DNA from: an uncultured Bacteroides sp.
Lineage (GTDB): Bacteria; Bacteroidota; Bacteroidia; Bacteroidales; Bacteroidaceae
Length of the DNA stretch: 64,000 bases
Direction: 5' to 3'
NCBI RefSeq assembly: GCF_963675905.1
Contig: NZ_OY780936.1
Span: 62,001-126,000, forward strand
In this document: positions 51,277-62,200 of the stretch, in pieces
Layout of the letters: each line of letters begins with the position of its first letter
How positions within the stretch are numbered: the stretch's first letter is position 1
Made by a program: the position numbers and the translations under genes
Notes under the pieces: model-generated
What the model was told of the DNA's origin: nothing
Database searches by the model: none
Seen by the model: only the letters and a program-made list of their open reading frames with translations

Positions 51277-53937
51277 ATGATGAAAAAAAACAGTCTGATA
51301 GTCGCTTTGCTTTCTCTGATCTGTGCGACAGGTCTTTTTGCTCAGAACCGCTATGAACTCAATAGCGGCTGGAAGTGCAGATCAATAAAAGAAGAAAAAG
51401 CCTCGGGAGAGGATATCTCCGCACCATCCTATACTTTATCGGGATGGAAGAATGCCGTAGTTCCGGGCACTGTTCTAACCACGATGCTTGCCAACAAAGA
51501 GATACCTGATCCTTTCTATGGCATGAACAACGAGCAGATACCAGATATCTATAAAACCGGCAGGGATTACTATACCTACTGGTTTGTGAAGAACTTCAAA
51601 GAAGAACAACCTGAAAACGGAAACCAGGTATGGCTTAAATTCCGAGGCATCAACTATAGCTGCAGGATATACCTCAATGGTGAACTTGTAAACAAGGAAC
51701 CGTACGAAGGCATGTATCTTCGCAAATCATACAATATTACCAAACTTTTATCAAAGACAGGAGATAACCGCCTTGCAGTGATAGTCTTTCCTCCCGATCC
51801 TGTTGGTAATCCCAACGGAGGCCAGGGAGGTGACGGAACAATCGCACGCGGAGTCTCTCACCAGTATGTAGCCGGCTGGGACTGGATTCGCCCCATCCGT
51901 GACCGTAATACCGGAATCTGGGATAAGGTATATATTGAAAAGACAGGTAGTGTGAATTTAAGTGATCCGCATATCATTACTCAGGTTCCCGGCAAACGCA
52001 CCCCCGAAGGCAAACAGAGCGAAGCCCTGATTAAAGTTTCGACGGAAGTAGAAAATGCTTCGGATAACGTAGTGTCGGGTGTGGTTAAGTTTTCTGTTGA
52101 AGGAAACGTAATCTCCAAAGAAGTAACCCTTGAGCCTAATTCAAAACAGACTGTTTCCTTACCTATTTATAAGATGCAGAATCCTCGTCTTTGGTGGCCT
52201 TCCGGTTACGGTGAACAGAATCTTTATAAATCTGAAATCTCTTTTGAAGAAAAGAACAAAGAGATTTCAGACAGTGAAAACCTTCAGTTTGGTGTAAGAG
52301 AAATCCAGACTCAGTGGAACCCTATAACCAGTAGCCGTGAAATACATGTCAATGGTCAGAAAATCTTTATCAAAGGCGGTAACTGGATTATCTCGGATGC
52401 AATGCTTCGTTTTACTCCCGAACGCTACGATACCGAAATCCGTTATCACCGTGATATGAATCTGAACCTGATTCGTATCTGGGGTGGTGCTCTGGTAGAA
52501 CGTCCTGAGTTCTATGAAGCCTGCGACCGCTATGGTATGCTTGTGTTCCAGGATTTCTGGATGTCTGGCGACTGCAACGGACGATGGCTTGATCCAATGA
52601 AAAAGGAAGATCAGTGGACACGTAGAAACTATCCGGATAACCACAGCCTGTTCCTGGAATGTGCAGCCGATATGGTTAAGATGGTACGTAACCACCCTTC
52701 ACTGGCAATCTGGTGTGGCGGAAATGAAATTGCTCCCCCAGATGATATCCTGACTGTTTTGCGCGATTCAATTATCGCCAAACTGGATGGTACCCGTATG
52801 TTCTTTGATTTCTCCAATACCGAAAGAATGTCATTAAATACCATTGGTGGAAACGGAGATGGTCCATACTCCATCCAACCCCTTAGTGTGTTCTGGAACT
52901 ACAAGACCTGGCCTTTCAACTCGGAAGTCGGTTCAGTGGGAGTAGGCGACTATGAATCACTGAAACGCTTCATTCCGGAAAAGAACATGGTACTTCCTGT
53001 TTATCATCCGAATGAGAAACCAAACGAAACAGCCGATTCTGTATGGACTTACCATAATTATACCGGTGTAGGCTATGAAGGCTTCCTGGAACCTTACGGA
53101 ACCCCATCGGATATCAAAGATTTCTGCATGAAGGCGCAGCTGGTTAACTATGATCAATACCGCGGACTGATGGAAGGCTTCAGTTCTCACATGTGGAACT
53201 GGTACACCGGTGTAATAATCTGGAAGACTCAGAATCCATGGACAGCCATGCGTGGTCAGATGTACGATTACTACCTTGATCCTAATGCTTGTTTGTTCGG
53301 TCTTAGAAACGGAAGTGAAATGCTTCATGCCATGTGCAATCCTATCGATGGCACTCTGATGCTTGTCAATAACGGCTTCAAGGCATGTGATAATCTGACA
53401 CTGACAGCAACCTGGTTTGAAATGAACGGACAGAGCAGTGAGATAACTCAACAATCAACCTCCATTGATGCTTCCAGCAGCAAAAAACTGTTCTCCATAA
53501 AGAAAAAACTAGATGTTCTTGCCAAAGAGAAAGGCGGTTTCCTCCGTCTTCAATTGATGGACGAAAGCAAACAGGTTGTAAGTGAGAACATCTATTGGCT
53601 GGCTGACGGAACAGGCAAATACAGCGGTCTGTCTGTAATGAATAAAGCCAGACTTAAGGTTTCAGTAAAACCATTGAAGGCAGGTAAAGTGGAAGTCACC
53701 CTTTCCAATCCGGCCAATAATCCGGTAGCATTCTTTAACCGTGTATCTGTTGTTGATAAGAAAACAGGTGAAAGAGTCCTTCCTGTATTCTATAGCGATA
53801 ACTATTTCTCAGTAGTTCCGGGTGGCGAGAAGAAGATTGAAATAGAATATAATGCTTCTTCCAAATCGCGTCAGGTAATTACTGTTGCAGGATGGAATGT
53901 AGAATTACAAGAGATAACCATACCTAAAATTAAATAG
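51277..53937 (+). CDS. GH2 beta-mannosidase/exo-beta-glucosaminidase-like
   Basis: 886 residues. Signal peptide (1-22). Jelly-roll sugar-binding domain (RYELNSGWKCRS...), Ig-like domain, TIM-barrel with acid/base E484 in WCGGNEIAPPDD and nucleophile E550 in NSEVGSVGVG. The arrangement matches the GH2 branch with mannosylglycoprotein endo-beta-mannosidase and exo-beta-D-glucosaminidase. Within a mannan cluster, cleavage of the beta-mannosyl linkage of the N-glycan core is the natural guess; glucosaminidase activity is an alternative. Base composition is GC-richer than the neighbouring genes on either side. Confidence 0.9.
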   Translation: MMKKNSLIVALLSLICATGLFAQNRYELNSGWKCRSIKEEKASGEDISAPSYTLSGWKNAVVPGTVLTTMLANKEIPDPFYGMNNEQIPDIYKTGRDYYTYWFVKNFKEEQPENGNQVWLKFRGINYSCRIYLNGELVNKEPYEGMYLRKSYNITKLLSKTGDNRLAVIVFPPDPVGNPNGGQGGDGTIARGVSHQYVAGWDWIRPIRDRNTGIWDKVYIEKTGSVNLSDPHIITQVPGKRTPEGKQSEALIKVSTEVENASDNVVSGVVKFSVEGNVISKEVTLEPNSKQTVSLPIYKMQNPRLWWPSGYGEQNLYKSEISFEEKNKEISDSENLQFGVREIQTQWNPITSSREIHVNGQKIFIKGGNWIISDAMLRFTPERYDTEIRYHRDMNLNLIRIWGGALVERPEFYEACDRYGMLVFQDFWMSGDCNGRWLDPMKKEDQWTRRNYPDNHSLFLECAADMVKMVRNHPSLAIWCGGNEIAPPDDILTVLRDSIIAKLDGTRMFFDFSNTERMSLNTIGGNGDGPYSIQPLSVFWNYKTWPFNSEVGSVGVGDYESLKRFIPEKNMVLPVYHPNEKPNETADSVWTYHNYTGVGYEGFLEPYGTPSDIKDFCMKAQLVNYDQYRGLMEGFSSHMWNWYTGVIIWKTQNPWTAMRGQMYDYYLDPNACLFGLRNGSEMLHAMCNPIDGTLMLVNNGFKACDNLTLTATWFEMNGQSSEITQQSTSIDASSSKKLFSIKKKLDVLAKEKGGFLRLQLMDESKQVVSENIYWLADGTGKYSGLSVMNKARLKVSVKPLKAGKVEVTLSNPANNPVAFFNRVSVVDKKTGERVLPVFYSDNYFSVVPGGEKKIEIEYNASSKSRQVITVAGWNVELQEITIPKIK

Positions 53938-53946
53938 AAAGATATT

Positions 53947-55401
53947 ATGACTTCACGTAGAGATTTTCTAAAAAAAGGAGGGCTGGGATTAGCTTCTCTA
54001 GCTCTTGGAGGAACGCTTGATTCTTATGGGAAAGCAGTATCCGGAATATTTGCTGAAAAGAATTATGTTTCTCAACGACCTGAACTAGCAAAGCGTCAAT
54101 TCACTTCTAAGGCTGTTGAAGAAGCTATTGTTCGGGTGAAAAAGAAGATCAAAGATCCAAAATTGGCCTGGATGTTTGAAAACTGTTACCCAAATACACT
54201 AGATACTACTGTTCATTTTAAAATGATAGGCAACAGACCTGATACCGTTGTTTATACGGGTGACATTCATGCTATGTGGTTGCGTGATTCAGTAGGACAG
54301 ACACTTCCTTATTTGCAGTTAGTAGAAAAAGATCCACAATTGAAGCTGATGTTTCAGGGACTTATAAATCGCCAAAATCAATGTATTTTGATTGATCCGT
54401 ATGCAAACGCATTCAATGAAGGACCTACTGGAAGTGAATGGAAAAGTGACTTGACGAATATGAAACCAGAACTTCATGAACGTAAATGGGAAATTGATTC
54501 TTTGTGTTTCCCAATTCGTTTGGCTTATAATTATTGGAAGAAAACGGGTGATATATCAGTTTTTGATTCTACCTGGGAAAAAGCTATGCATGCTGTGGTT
54601 CGTACTTTTAAGGAACAACAGCGTAAAGATGGATTAGGACCATATAAGTTTCAGCGTAAAACAGAGAAACAATTAGATACACAATCTAACGATGGATATG
54701 GTTCACCTGTGAAACCTGTTGGACTTATAGTTTCAACTTTCCGTCCTTCGGATGACGCTTCTACCTTTGGCTTCCTGATACCTTCTAATCTTTTTGCTGT
54801 AAAATCATTGAAACAATTAGCTGAAATATTGCGTAGTGTGAAAAATGATACAGCATTTGCGAATGATTGTGAGGCTCTGGCGGATGAAGTAATGACTGCA
54901 ATTAACAAATATGCAGTCATAGAGCATCCTAAATATGGAAAGATATATGCTTATGAAATAGATGGTTTTGGTGGAGTCTTGTTAATGGATGATGCCAATG
55001 TTCCAGGATTACTTTCTTTGCCTTATCTTGATTGCGTATCTGCAGATGATGAGATTTATCAGAATACTCGTAAATTTGTATGGAGTGAAGATAATCCTTA
55101 CTTCTTTAAAGGTACTGCAGGAGAAGGGATTGGTGGTCCTCACGTTTCACATGTGGGACTTAGTATGATTTGGCCATTAAGCATAATCATAAAAGCAATG
55201 ACAACTTCGGATGATAATGAGATTAAAACATGTATAAGAATGTTGCGTGATACAGATGCCGATACTGGTTTTATGCATGAATCTTTTGATAAAAATGATC
55301 CAAAGAACTATACCAGAAGCTGGTTTGCATGGTTAAATTCAACCTTTGGCGAATTGATTATGAAATTGGATAAAGAAAATAAATTGTATTTACTTTCCTA
55401 A
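53947..55401 (+). CDS. GH125 exo-alpha-1,6-mannosidase
   Basis: 484 residues. N-terminal Tat-like signal [14 protein letters not shown], as in the GHL10-like protein. The (alpha/alpha)6 fold's hallmark [15 protein letters not shown] (MWLRD at residues 110-114), [31 protein letters not shown] and the C-terminal [17 protein letters not shown] are typical of GH125. It removes alpha-1,6 mannose from fungal mannan or N-glycans. Starts nine bases after the GH2 gene and returns to AT-rich codon use. Last gene of the cluster. Confidence 0.93.
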   Translation: MTSRRDFLKKGGLGLASLALGGTLDSYGKAVSGIFAEKNYVSQRPELAKRQFTSKAVEEAIVRVKKKIKDPKLAWMFENCYPNTLDTTVHFKMIGNRPDTVVYTGDIHAMWLRDSVGQTLPYLQLVEKDPQLKLMFQGLINRQNQCILIDPYANAFNEGPTGSEWKSDLTNMKPELHERKWEIDSLCFPIRLAYNYWKKTGDISVFDSTWEKAMHAVVRTFKEQQRKDGLGPYKFQRKTEKQLDTQSNDGYGSPVKPVGLIVSTFRPSDDASTFGFLIPSNLFAVKSLKQLAEILRSVKNDTAFANDCEALADEVMTAINKYAVIEHPKYGKIYAYEIDGFGGVLLMDDANVPGLLSLPYLDCVSADDEIYQNTRKFVWSEDNPYFFKGTAGEGIGGPHVSHVGLSMIWPLSIIIKAMTTSDDNEIKTCIRMLRDTDADTGFMHESFDKNDPKNYTRSWFAWLNSTFGELIMKLDKENKLYLLS

Positions 55402-55438
55402 AGTATTAAGGAATTGATTATATAATTAGTAATTTGTT

Positions 55439-55476
55439 ATCGAGTAAACAGTCTATGAAAAGGTGTTTACTCGATT
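55439..55476. terminator. Bidirectional terminator at the GH125/WecA-like convergence
   Basis: Perfect 12-bp stem (55439-55450 with 55464-55475), 13-nt loop, then TTCATTTTT on the plus strand. It lies 37 bases beyond the GH125 stop and overlaps the last codons of the convergent WecA-like gene (stop at 55467-55469). Confidence 0.7.
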
Positions 55477-56618
55477 TCATTTTTACGATCCTTAAATTCT
55501 TCTTTCGGGAACTTTACTAGAGAAGTAATTAGTACTTTCTTTTTATATCTTTGATAGGCAATAGCTTTATTGCAAATATATATAGTAATTACATCTGCAA
55601 TAAAGATAATATTTATGTCTATATATTTTGCTCCCCAGTAGTTAGATAGGGTTATAATTATAGCAGCAGATACCAGTATAAACATGGCACTTCGTTGAGA
55701 AATACCTATATCAATTAATCTATGATGTATATGTCTTCTATCCGGACAAAACATACTTCGATGAATGCAGAGTCTTGCATACATTACTTTTACGGCATCA
55801 AACATTGGGATAAAAAGAGCAGAGCCTGCAGTAAGAATCTTACTTGATGGACCGTTTGCTGATAATTCAGGGATATTCATAGCTAATCTGATTCCAAGAA
55901 AAGATAATAAATAACCTAGTAAAAGTGATCCTGTATCCCCCATAAATATTTTGTTCTTACTAAATACATTGTAATAGAAGAATGGTACCAATATACCCAG
56001 CATTGAAAAGCAAATAATAGAAAAGCTCCATTGCTTGCTAATAAAAAACATGTAACCGTAAGCAACCAGAGCAAAAGCACTAATACCTGAGGCTAAACCA
56101 TCAAGTCCATCAATCAGATTAATTGAATTAGTTATAAAAATGCATAATATTATAGTAAATGGAATACCTATTGCTATTGGAATTTGGTAAATACCAAATA
56201 AACCATAGAAATTATTTATATACGTGCCACTGGAAACTAGAAATGCAGATGCAATAAATTGCATGATGAATTTCTTTTGGTAGCTAACTCCCGATATATC
56301 GTCTTTTATACCTGTTATATATAAAATCAACATACCACAAACTAACATCATAAGAATGCCTAATCTCTCTAATCGAAAGTTCCATATATTAACTTTAGCA
56401 TAAAGTATGATTAATATAACAAGAAGAAGTACTGGTAAAAATGAAACTCCTCCTAAACGTGGAATAGGATTTTCATGTAGTTTTCTTTCGTCTGGAATAT
56501 CAAACAAGCTTTTTTTCCTTGAAATTAATATGATCTTTGGCAGAATTATACTTTCAATTATTAGCGAAAGGATGAATCCCAAAGCTATAAATACAATGCA
56601 AACTTTATGGTCTTCCAT
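55467..56618 (-). CDS. WecA/TagO/MraY-like undecaprenyl-phosphate phosphoglycosyltransferase, copy 2
   Basis: 383 residues, about 11 helices. Same motifs as copy 1: RKLHENPIPRLGGVSFLP, NSINLIDGLDGLASGISAF, IFMGDTGSLLLGYLLSF, PDRRHIHHRLIDIGISQRSAM. The two copies share the block order throughout but differ much in the hydrophobic parts, so they are not a recent duplication. It initiates a lipid-linked glycan on undecaprenyl phosphate. It stands alone between two catabolic clusters in opposite direction to both, without glycosyltransferases nearby. The 240 bases upstream (56619-56858) are a divergent promoter region shared with the GH105 gene. Confidence 0.92.
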   Translation of the reverse strand: MEDHKVCIVFIALGFILSLIIESIILPKIILISRKKSLFDIPDERKLHENPIPRLGGVSFLPVLLLVILIILYAKVNIWNFRLERLGILMMLVCGMLILYITGIKDDISGVSYQKKFIMQFIASAFLVSSGTYINNFYGLFGIYQIPIAIGIPFTIILCIFITNSINLIDGLDGLASGISAFALVAYGYMFFISKQWSFSIICFSMLGILVPFFYYNVFSKNKIFMGDTGSLLLGYLLSFLGIRLAMNIPELSANGPSSKILTAGSALFIPMFDAVKVMYARLCIHRSMFCPDRRHIHHRLIDIGISQRSAMFILVSAAIIITLSNYWGAKYIDINIIFIADVITIYICNKAIAYQRYKKKVLITSLVKFPKEEFKDRKNEIE

Positions 56619-56815
56619 AGTCTCAGTTATATAGTTATTAGTAAAGTTTTTAACAAAAGTCTATTATAAATTAAGTCATAGAAAGAGTGGGGCTATGACT
56701 AACTTTCAAATATAGAACACGTAGAGTTGCTTAAAAGTTCTCGTTTTAAAAATATGGCTATTAAAAAATACACTATTTAACCCAAAAAGTACACAGATAT
56801 ATAGTACATACTTTC

Positions 56816-56823
56816 TATTTTTG
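56816..56823 (+). promoter_or_regulatory. Bacteroides-type -7 box of the GH105 gene
   Basis: TATTTTTG fits TAnnTTTG, 35 bases before the start codon at 56859. No clear TTTG at the -33 position. Confidence 0.45.
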
Positions 56824-56858
56824 TGTCTGATATCAATGTAATACTTTAGAAATCAATA

Positions 56859-58058
56859 ATGATGATTAAAACAAATTTGAAGATTGCTTTTTTAGGCACT
56901 CTATTGTGTGCTTCACAGTTATTTGCTCAGGTAAAGATTTCTGAGACTTTACCCTGGTCTGTACGTATGGCTAAATCTGAAATGATTCGTTGTCCGCAAT
57001 CCTGGCAATTGGACTTTCAGCCAAAGTTGAAATGGGACTATTGTCATGGATTGGAACTTGGGGCAATTCTTGATGTGTATGATATGTATAGCGATAAAAA
57101 GTTTTTTGATTATGCATTGTCTTATGCTGATACTATGACTTATGAAGATGGTAGAATTGAAACATATAATCCAAACGAACTTAGTCTGGATCGTATTAAT
57201 ACCGGTAAATTTTATTTTCGTATCTATGAACAAACTAAAAATGAAAAATACAAGAAAGCACTTGATCTTTTAAGAAATCAGTTCGATAGGCAGCCTCGAA
57301 CTTCAGAAGGAGGCTTTTGGCACAAGAAGGTTTATCCTCATCAGATGTGGCTGGATGGTATTTATATGGGGTCTCCTTTTTATGCAGAATATGCTTTTCG
57401 CAATAACCGTCCTCAGGATTATGCTGACATAATTAAACAGTTTGTAGTAATAGCCCGCCATACTTATGATCCTGCTAATGGACTTTATCGACATGCATGG
57501 GATGAAAGTCGCGAACAGAAATGGGCCGACAAAAAAACGGGTCAGAGTGCTCATTGCTGGGGACGTGCTATGGGATGGTATGCCATGGCCCTTGTGGATG
57601 CTCTCGATTATATTCCTAAGCATGAAGCAGGGCGAGATTCTATGCTGAACATTTTGAATAATGTGGCAACTCAAATTAAAAAATATCAGGACAAGAAAAC
57701 CGGTCTTTGGTATCAGGTGATTGACCGAAGCGGAGATAAGGGGAATTATCTGGAATCTTCTTGCTCTACCATGTTTGTATATACGTTGTTTAAAGCTGTT
57801 CGCATGGGATATATTGATAAATCTTATCTGCAGGTTGCTGAAAAGGGATATAAAGGAATTCTTCATGATTTTATAGAAGTTGATAAACAAGGTGTTGTTT
57901 CCATAACAAGAGCATGCGCAGTGGCAGGATTGGGTGGTACTCCATATCGTGCAGGAGACTATGAGTATTATATTAACGAGAAAATTCGTCCAAATGATCC
58001 TAAAGCAGTAGGCCCATTTATTTTGTCTAGTCTTGAATGGGAAAGACTTCATAAATAA
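56859..58058 (+). CDS. GH105 unsaturated rhamnogalacturonyl hydrolase
   Basis: 399 residues. Signal peptide (1-24, ending LFAQ). The (alpha/alpha)6 fold shows MWLDGIYMGSPFYAEYA with the catalytic Asp region and GQSAHCWGRAMGWYAMALVDALD, where the second Asp lies; both are canonical for GH105 (YteR/YesR). It hydrolyses unsaturated galacturonyl residues produced by pectate or rhamnogalacturonan lyases. Starts with two consecutive Met codons, so the first may be one codon off. The next gene is pectinesterase, 23 bases on, showing a pectin-degrading unit. Confidence 0.93.
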   Translation: MMIKTNLKIAFLGTLLCASQLFAQVKISETLPWSVRMAKSEMIRCPQSWQLDFQPKLKWDYCHGLELGAILDVYDMYSDKKFFDYALSYADTMTYEDGRIETYNPNELSLDRINTGKFYFRIYEQTKNEKYKKALDLLRNQFDRQPRTSEGGFWHKKVYPHQMWLDGIYMGSPFYAEYAFRNNRPQDYADIIKQFVVIARHTYDPANGLYRHAWDESREQKWADKKTGQSAHCWGRAMGWYAMALVDALDYIPKHEAGRDSMLNILNNVATQIKKYQDKKTGLWYQVIDRSGDKGNYLESSCSTMFVYTLFKAVRMGYIDKSYLQVAEKGYKGILHDFIEVDKQGVVSITRACAVAGLGGTPYRAGDYEYYINEKIRPNDPKAVGPFILSSLEWERLHK

Positions 58059-58081
58059 TGATATAAAAAAACAAGATAATC

Positions 58082-59035
58082 ATGTTTACAAAACTAGTTA
58101 AGACTTTTTTTTTAATGGTTGTTTTTTGTACTACTGCTCAGGCTCAGGTACAGGATACAATAGTTGTAGCCCGTGATGGGAGTGGCAAGTATAGAAATAT
58201 TCAGGAGGCTGTTGAAAGTGTACGTGCCTTTATGGATTATACAGTTACTATTTATGTAAAGAAAGGAGTGTATAAAGAAAAAATAGTCATTCCTTCATGG
58301 CTTAAAAATGTAGTATTTGTAGGTGAAGATGCAAATAATACGATTATTACTTATGATGATCATGCGAATATTAACAAGATGGGAACATTTCGTACTTATA
58401 CTGTAAAGGTGGAAGGTAATAATATTACTTTCAAGAACCTGACTATTGAAAATAATGCAGAACAGTTAGGACAAGCAGTTGCGCTTCATACCGAAGGAGA
58501 TAAACTGGCGTTTATTAATTGTCGTTTCCTAGGTAATCAGGATACTATATATACAGGTACAGAAGGCACTCGTCTTTTTTTTGCCGATTGTTATATAGAA
58601 GGAACTACCGATTTTATTTTTGGCCCTTCGACTGCATTATTTGAACGGTGTACCATTTACAGTAAACGAAACTCATATATAACTGCAGCATCTACGCCAA
58701 AGGATGTGAAGTTTGGTTATGTATTTAAAGAGTGTAAGCTTACTGCGGCTCCTGAAGTTACAAAAGTATACCTGGGTCGTCCATGGAGACCATATGCTGC
58801 TACTATTTTTATGAATTGTGAATTTGGAAAACATATTCTTCCTGTTGGATGGCATAACTGGAACAATAGCGAGAATGAGAAAACAACACGTTATGCAGAA
58901 TATATGAATACCGGTGAAGGTGCTTCTACTCAGAACCGAGTTGGCTGGAGCAAGCAATTAACAAAGAAAGAAGCTGCTGAATATTCTGTAGAGAAAATAT
59001 TTAAGAGGAGTGATGAGTGGTGCTGTTATAAATAG
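58082..59035 (+). CDS. Pectinesterase (carbohydrate esterase family 8)
   Basis: 317 residues. Signal peptide to about residue 20 (AQAQ). Right-handed beta-helix with the CE8 motifs QAVALHTEGDKLAFINCRFLGNQDT (Gln and first Asp), DCYIEGTTDFIFG (catalytic Asp) and YLGRPWRPYA (Arg/Trp). It removes methyl groups from homogalacturonan so that other enzymes can act. Same operon as GH105; a terminator follows at 59065. Confidence 0.95.
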   Translation: MFTKLVKTFFLMVVFCTTAQAQVQDTIVVARDGSGKYRNIQEAVESVRAFMDYTVTIYVKKGVYKEKIVIPSWLKNVVFVGEDANNTIITYDDHANINKMGTFRTYTVKVEGNNITFKNLTIENNAEQLGQAVALHTEGDKLAFINCRFLGNQDTIYTGTEGTRLFFADCYIEGTTDFIFGPSTALFERCTIYSKRNSYITAASTPKDVKFGYVFKECKLTAAPEVTKVYLGRPWRPYAATIFMNCEFGKHILPVGWHNWNNSENEKTTRYAEYMNTGEGASTQNRVGWSKQLTKKEAAEYSVEKIFKRSDEWCCYK

Positions 59036-59064
59036 TTGAGCTGTTTTAAATAAGAAATTGAATT

Positions 59065-59096
59065 GGAGTGGATAGTTTACTGTCTGCTCCTTTTTT
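59065..59096 (+). terminator. Intrinsic terminator after the GH105-CE8 unit
   Basis: An 11-bp stem with three G-T pairs (59065-59075 with 59080-59090), a TTTA loop and six T afterwards, 30 bases beyond the pectinesterase stop. It separates the enzyme unit from the SusC/SusD unit. Confidence 0.75.
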
Positions 59097-59156
59097 ATTA
59101 TCAGAATTTCTACATTATAGATCAAAATGTCAACATTGTATTCTTAATAAACAGTA

Positions 59157-59164
59157 TACATTTG
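59157..59164 (+). promoter_or_regulatory. Bacteroides-type -7 box of the SusC-like gene
   Basis: TACATTTG matches TAnnTTTG; a near -33 match (ATTG, 59135-59138) is 18 bases upstream. It gives a ~55-base leader before the SusC start at 59227. Confidence 0.5.
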
Positions 59165-59226
59165 CTTTAAACTTAAAAGTTGTTATTCAATCTTTAATTT
59201 ATAACTATAAAAAACGCATTAATCTT

Positions 59227-62200
59227 ATGAGTAGAAAAACGCTAGCCAGAATGGCAATTGCATCTCTCTTGTTGAGTATCTTTTGCTTATCTTCTTTTGC
59301 ACAGAGTCGTTTGGTCTCCGGTGTTGTAACAGATGCAAGTAACAGTCCATTAATAGGAGTAAATGTTTCTATCGTGGGTACATCAAGCGGAACAATGACC
59401 GATCTTGATGGACAATATTCACTTTCTGTCCCAGCAAACGCAAAACTAAAGTTCTCTTTTATTGGTTTTGTAACACAAACCGTAGTTGTAGGTAATCAGA
59501 CTAAAATCAACATTAAACTTGTTGAGGATGCACAAAGTCTTGATGAGGTTGTAGTAATTGGTTATGGTACTGTAAAGAAGCGTGACTTAACCGGATCTGT
59601 ATCTTCTGTTAAAGCAGATGAAATAGCAAAGGTTTCAACAAGTAATGCTATCCAAGCCATGCAGGCTAAGGTACCAGGATTAGATATTCAGCAATCAGAC
59701 GGTCAGGCTGGTTCTGGTTTATCAATGACTCTTCGTGGTAACCGTTCTATTTCAGCATCAAATAGTCCTCTGATTCTGGTAGATGGAGTTGAATATGGAT
59801 CGACTCTTGATATAAGTCCATCTGATATTGAATCTATGGAAGTATTAAAAGATGCTTCATCTACAGCAATCTATGGTACTAAAGGAGCAAATGGTGTTAT
59901 CATTATTACAACAAAACGTGGTAAGGCAGGTAAAACACAGGTAAACCTGAATGCTTATGTATCTTCAAACAGACCTACAAATGTACCGCAAGTTATGTAT
60001 GGAAGAAAAGAAGTACAACGTTTGATTGATAAAGCAAACTATCAGGCAGACTTAGCCTCAGGTAATTGGGGATCAAGTAACCTTACTCCGGAAAATGTAT
60101 TGACTGAAAGTCTTGAAGATTTTACAGAATTAGGTATCTATCAGGATAATTCATATACAGACTGGGCAGATATGATTCTTAAGAATGGTTTGACTCAGAA
60201 TTATGAAGCTTCAGTATCCGGTGGAAACGAAAATACAAATTTTAGTCTTTCTTTAGGTGCTATGTATGAAGAAGGCTTGTTGAAGAATGATGATCAGGAC
60301 CGTTATAATGTGAAAGCAAATGTTGATCATAAAATTAGCAAGATGTTTAAAGTAGGTACCAGCTTACTATATACATATAAGAATCACAATGCACGCCAAG
60401 CAAGTGTATTTTCACAAGCGATGAAAATGACTACTATTACCCATGCTTATACAGCAGATGGAACATTAATAGCAACTCCTAATCCTCGTTATGCTGCACA
60501 TTGTAACCCTTTACTTGATGAGGTTGAGGGCGCTTATCAAAAAAATGTAGAAACAACACGTTTCTTTGGTAATGCATACCTTGAAGCAACTCCTTTAAAA
60601 AATTTAAATTTAAAATCGATGTTTGCGGTTGATCGTAGCAACGTTCGTGATGGTGTTTATCAAGACTTTCAGAGTGTAGCCCGCTACCAATCTCCCGGTA
60701 CTGGTAATATTTCATCTGATTATTCAAATTCAACCAAATTTACTTGGGAAAACACGATGAACTATAATACAAACTTTGGTGGTACAAAACATGATCTTTC
60801 CGGTTTATTAGGACATAGTATGACTCAGAGTGTATATGAAGCAAGTTCTACTTATGGTGATTGCGGCAAAGAACACTATTATAAAAGTGCTTTCTATGAT
60901 TTATCTAAGATTACTGCGTCTACTACTACTAGTTCTTATGTAAAATCTTCAATGTTATCATTCTTTGGACGTTTGAACTATAAATTTGATGAAAAATATT
61001 TGCTTACGGCTTCTGTACGTGCAGATGGTTCTTCTGCTTTAGCTGATGGTCATAAATGGGGCTATTTCCCTTCAGTTGCCGGTGCATGGAGAGTTATTGA
61101 CGAATCATTTTTGAAAGATACAAAAGACTGGATGTCAAACTTAAAGCTTCGTGCATCTTGGGGACTTTCAGGTAACGCTGCTGTTGATGCTTATAGCACA
61201 TTGACTTCATTGAGTAGTGATAATGTTTATTATTACTTAGGTGGTACAGACATTGCTGGAAAAGTTCCTAGTACAATGGGTAATACTGATTTGACTTGGG
61301 AAAAGACTTCTGCATTCGATTTTGGTCTTGATTTTGGTTTCTTCAATAATCGTATTTCAGGTAGTATTGATTATTATCTAAGTCATACTTATGATTTGTT
61401 ATATTATAAAAGCGTTCCGGCTTCATCTGTATTTCCTAGCGTTTTGGCTAATATCGGTGAAACAAAGGGTAGCGGTCTTGAAGTAGCTTTGAATACATTG
61501 ATTATTAATTCTAAGAATTTTTCCTGGGATGTAAACTGGTCTTATGCAACATCTAAAGATAAAGTAACTAAATTGTCTGATGGCGTTGAAAGAAACATCA
61601 GTGGAGTAACAGGGCAAATTGTAGGCCAGCCGGTTTCTATTTTCTATGACTATGAAACAAACGGTTGCTGGAATGTTGGCGAATATGATACTTATAAAAC
61701 TGCATGGGCAGAACGTCATCCAGGTGAAACACTAGGTTACTTGTCAGCTTATGGAGTTGCCGGAACAATGAAACTTGTTGATCGCAACGATGATGGTAAG
61801 TTAGATGATAGTGACAAACGTGTATACAGACGTACTCCTAAACATGTATTAGGTATGAATAATACCTTTACTTATAAAGATTTCTCTTTATCAGTATTAT
61901 TATATGCTCGTTTAGGTGGATATATTTCTTATGATATGAATTCACAATTGAACTATGAAACAGCAAACTGGGGCGATTTGGATTATTGGACTCCAAATAA
62001 TGTGGAAGCAAAATTCCCAAGTCCGGGTGCCGCAAGTACTATTTATTCAACTTATGCAACTTCTTTGAAGTATGAGAAGGCTGATTATCTGAAGATTAAA
62101 GACATAACTCTATCCTACAATTTACCTACTAAACTAATTTCCAGAGCAGGTATTCAAAAACTTAAATTGTATGGTTCATTGAAGAACTTCTTTACATTCA

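Noticed and set aside
59068-59226. N-terminal extension of the SusC-like protein
   Set aside because: It covers the terminator and leader; a normal signal peptide begins at 59227.
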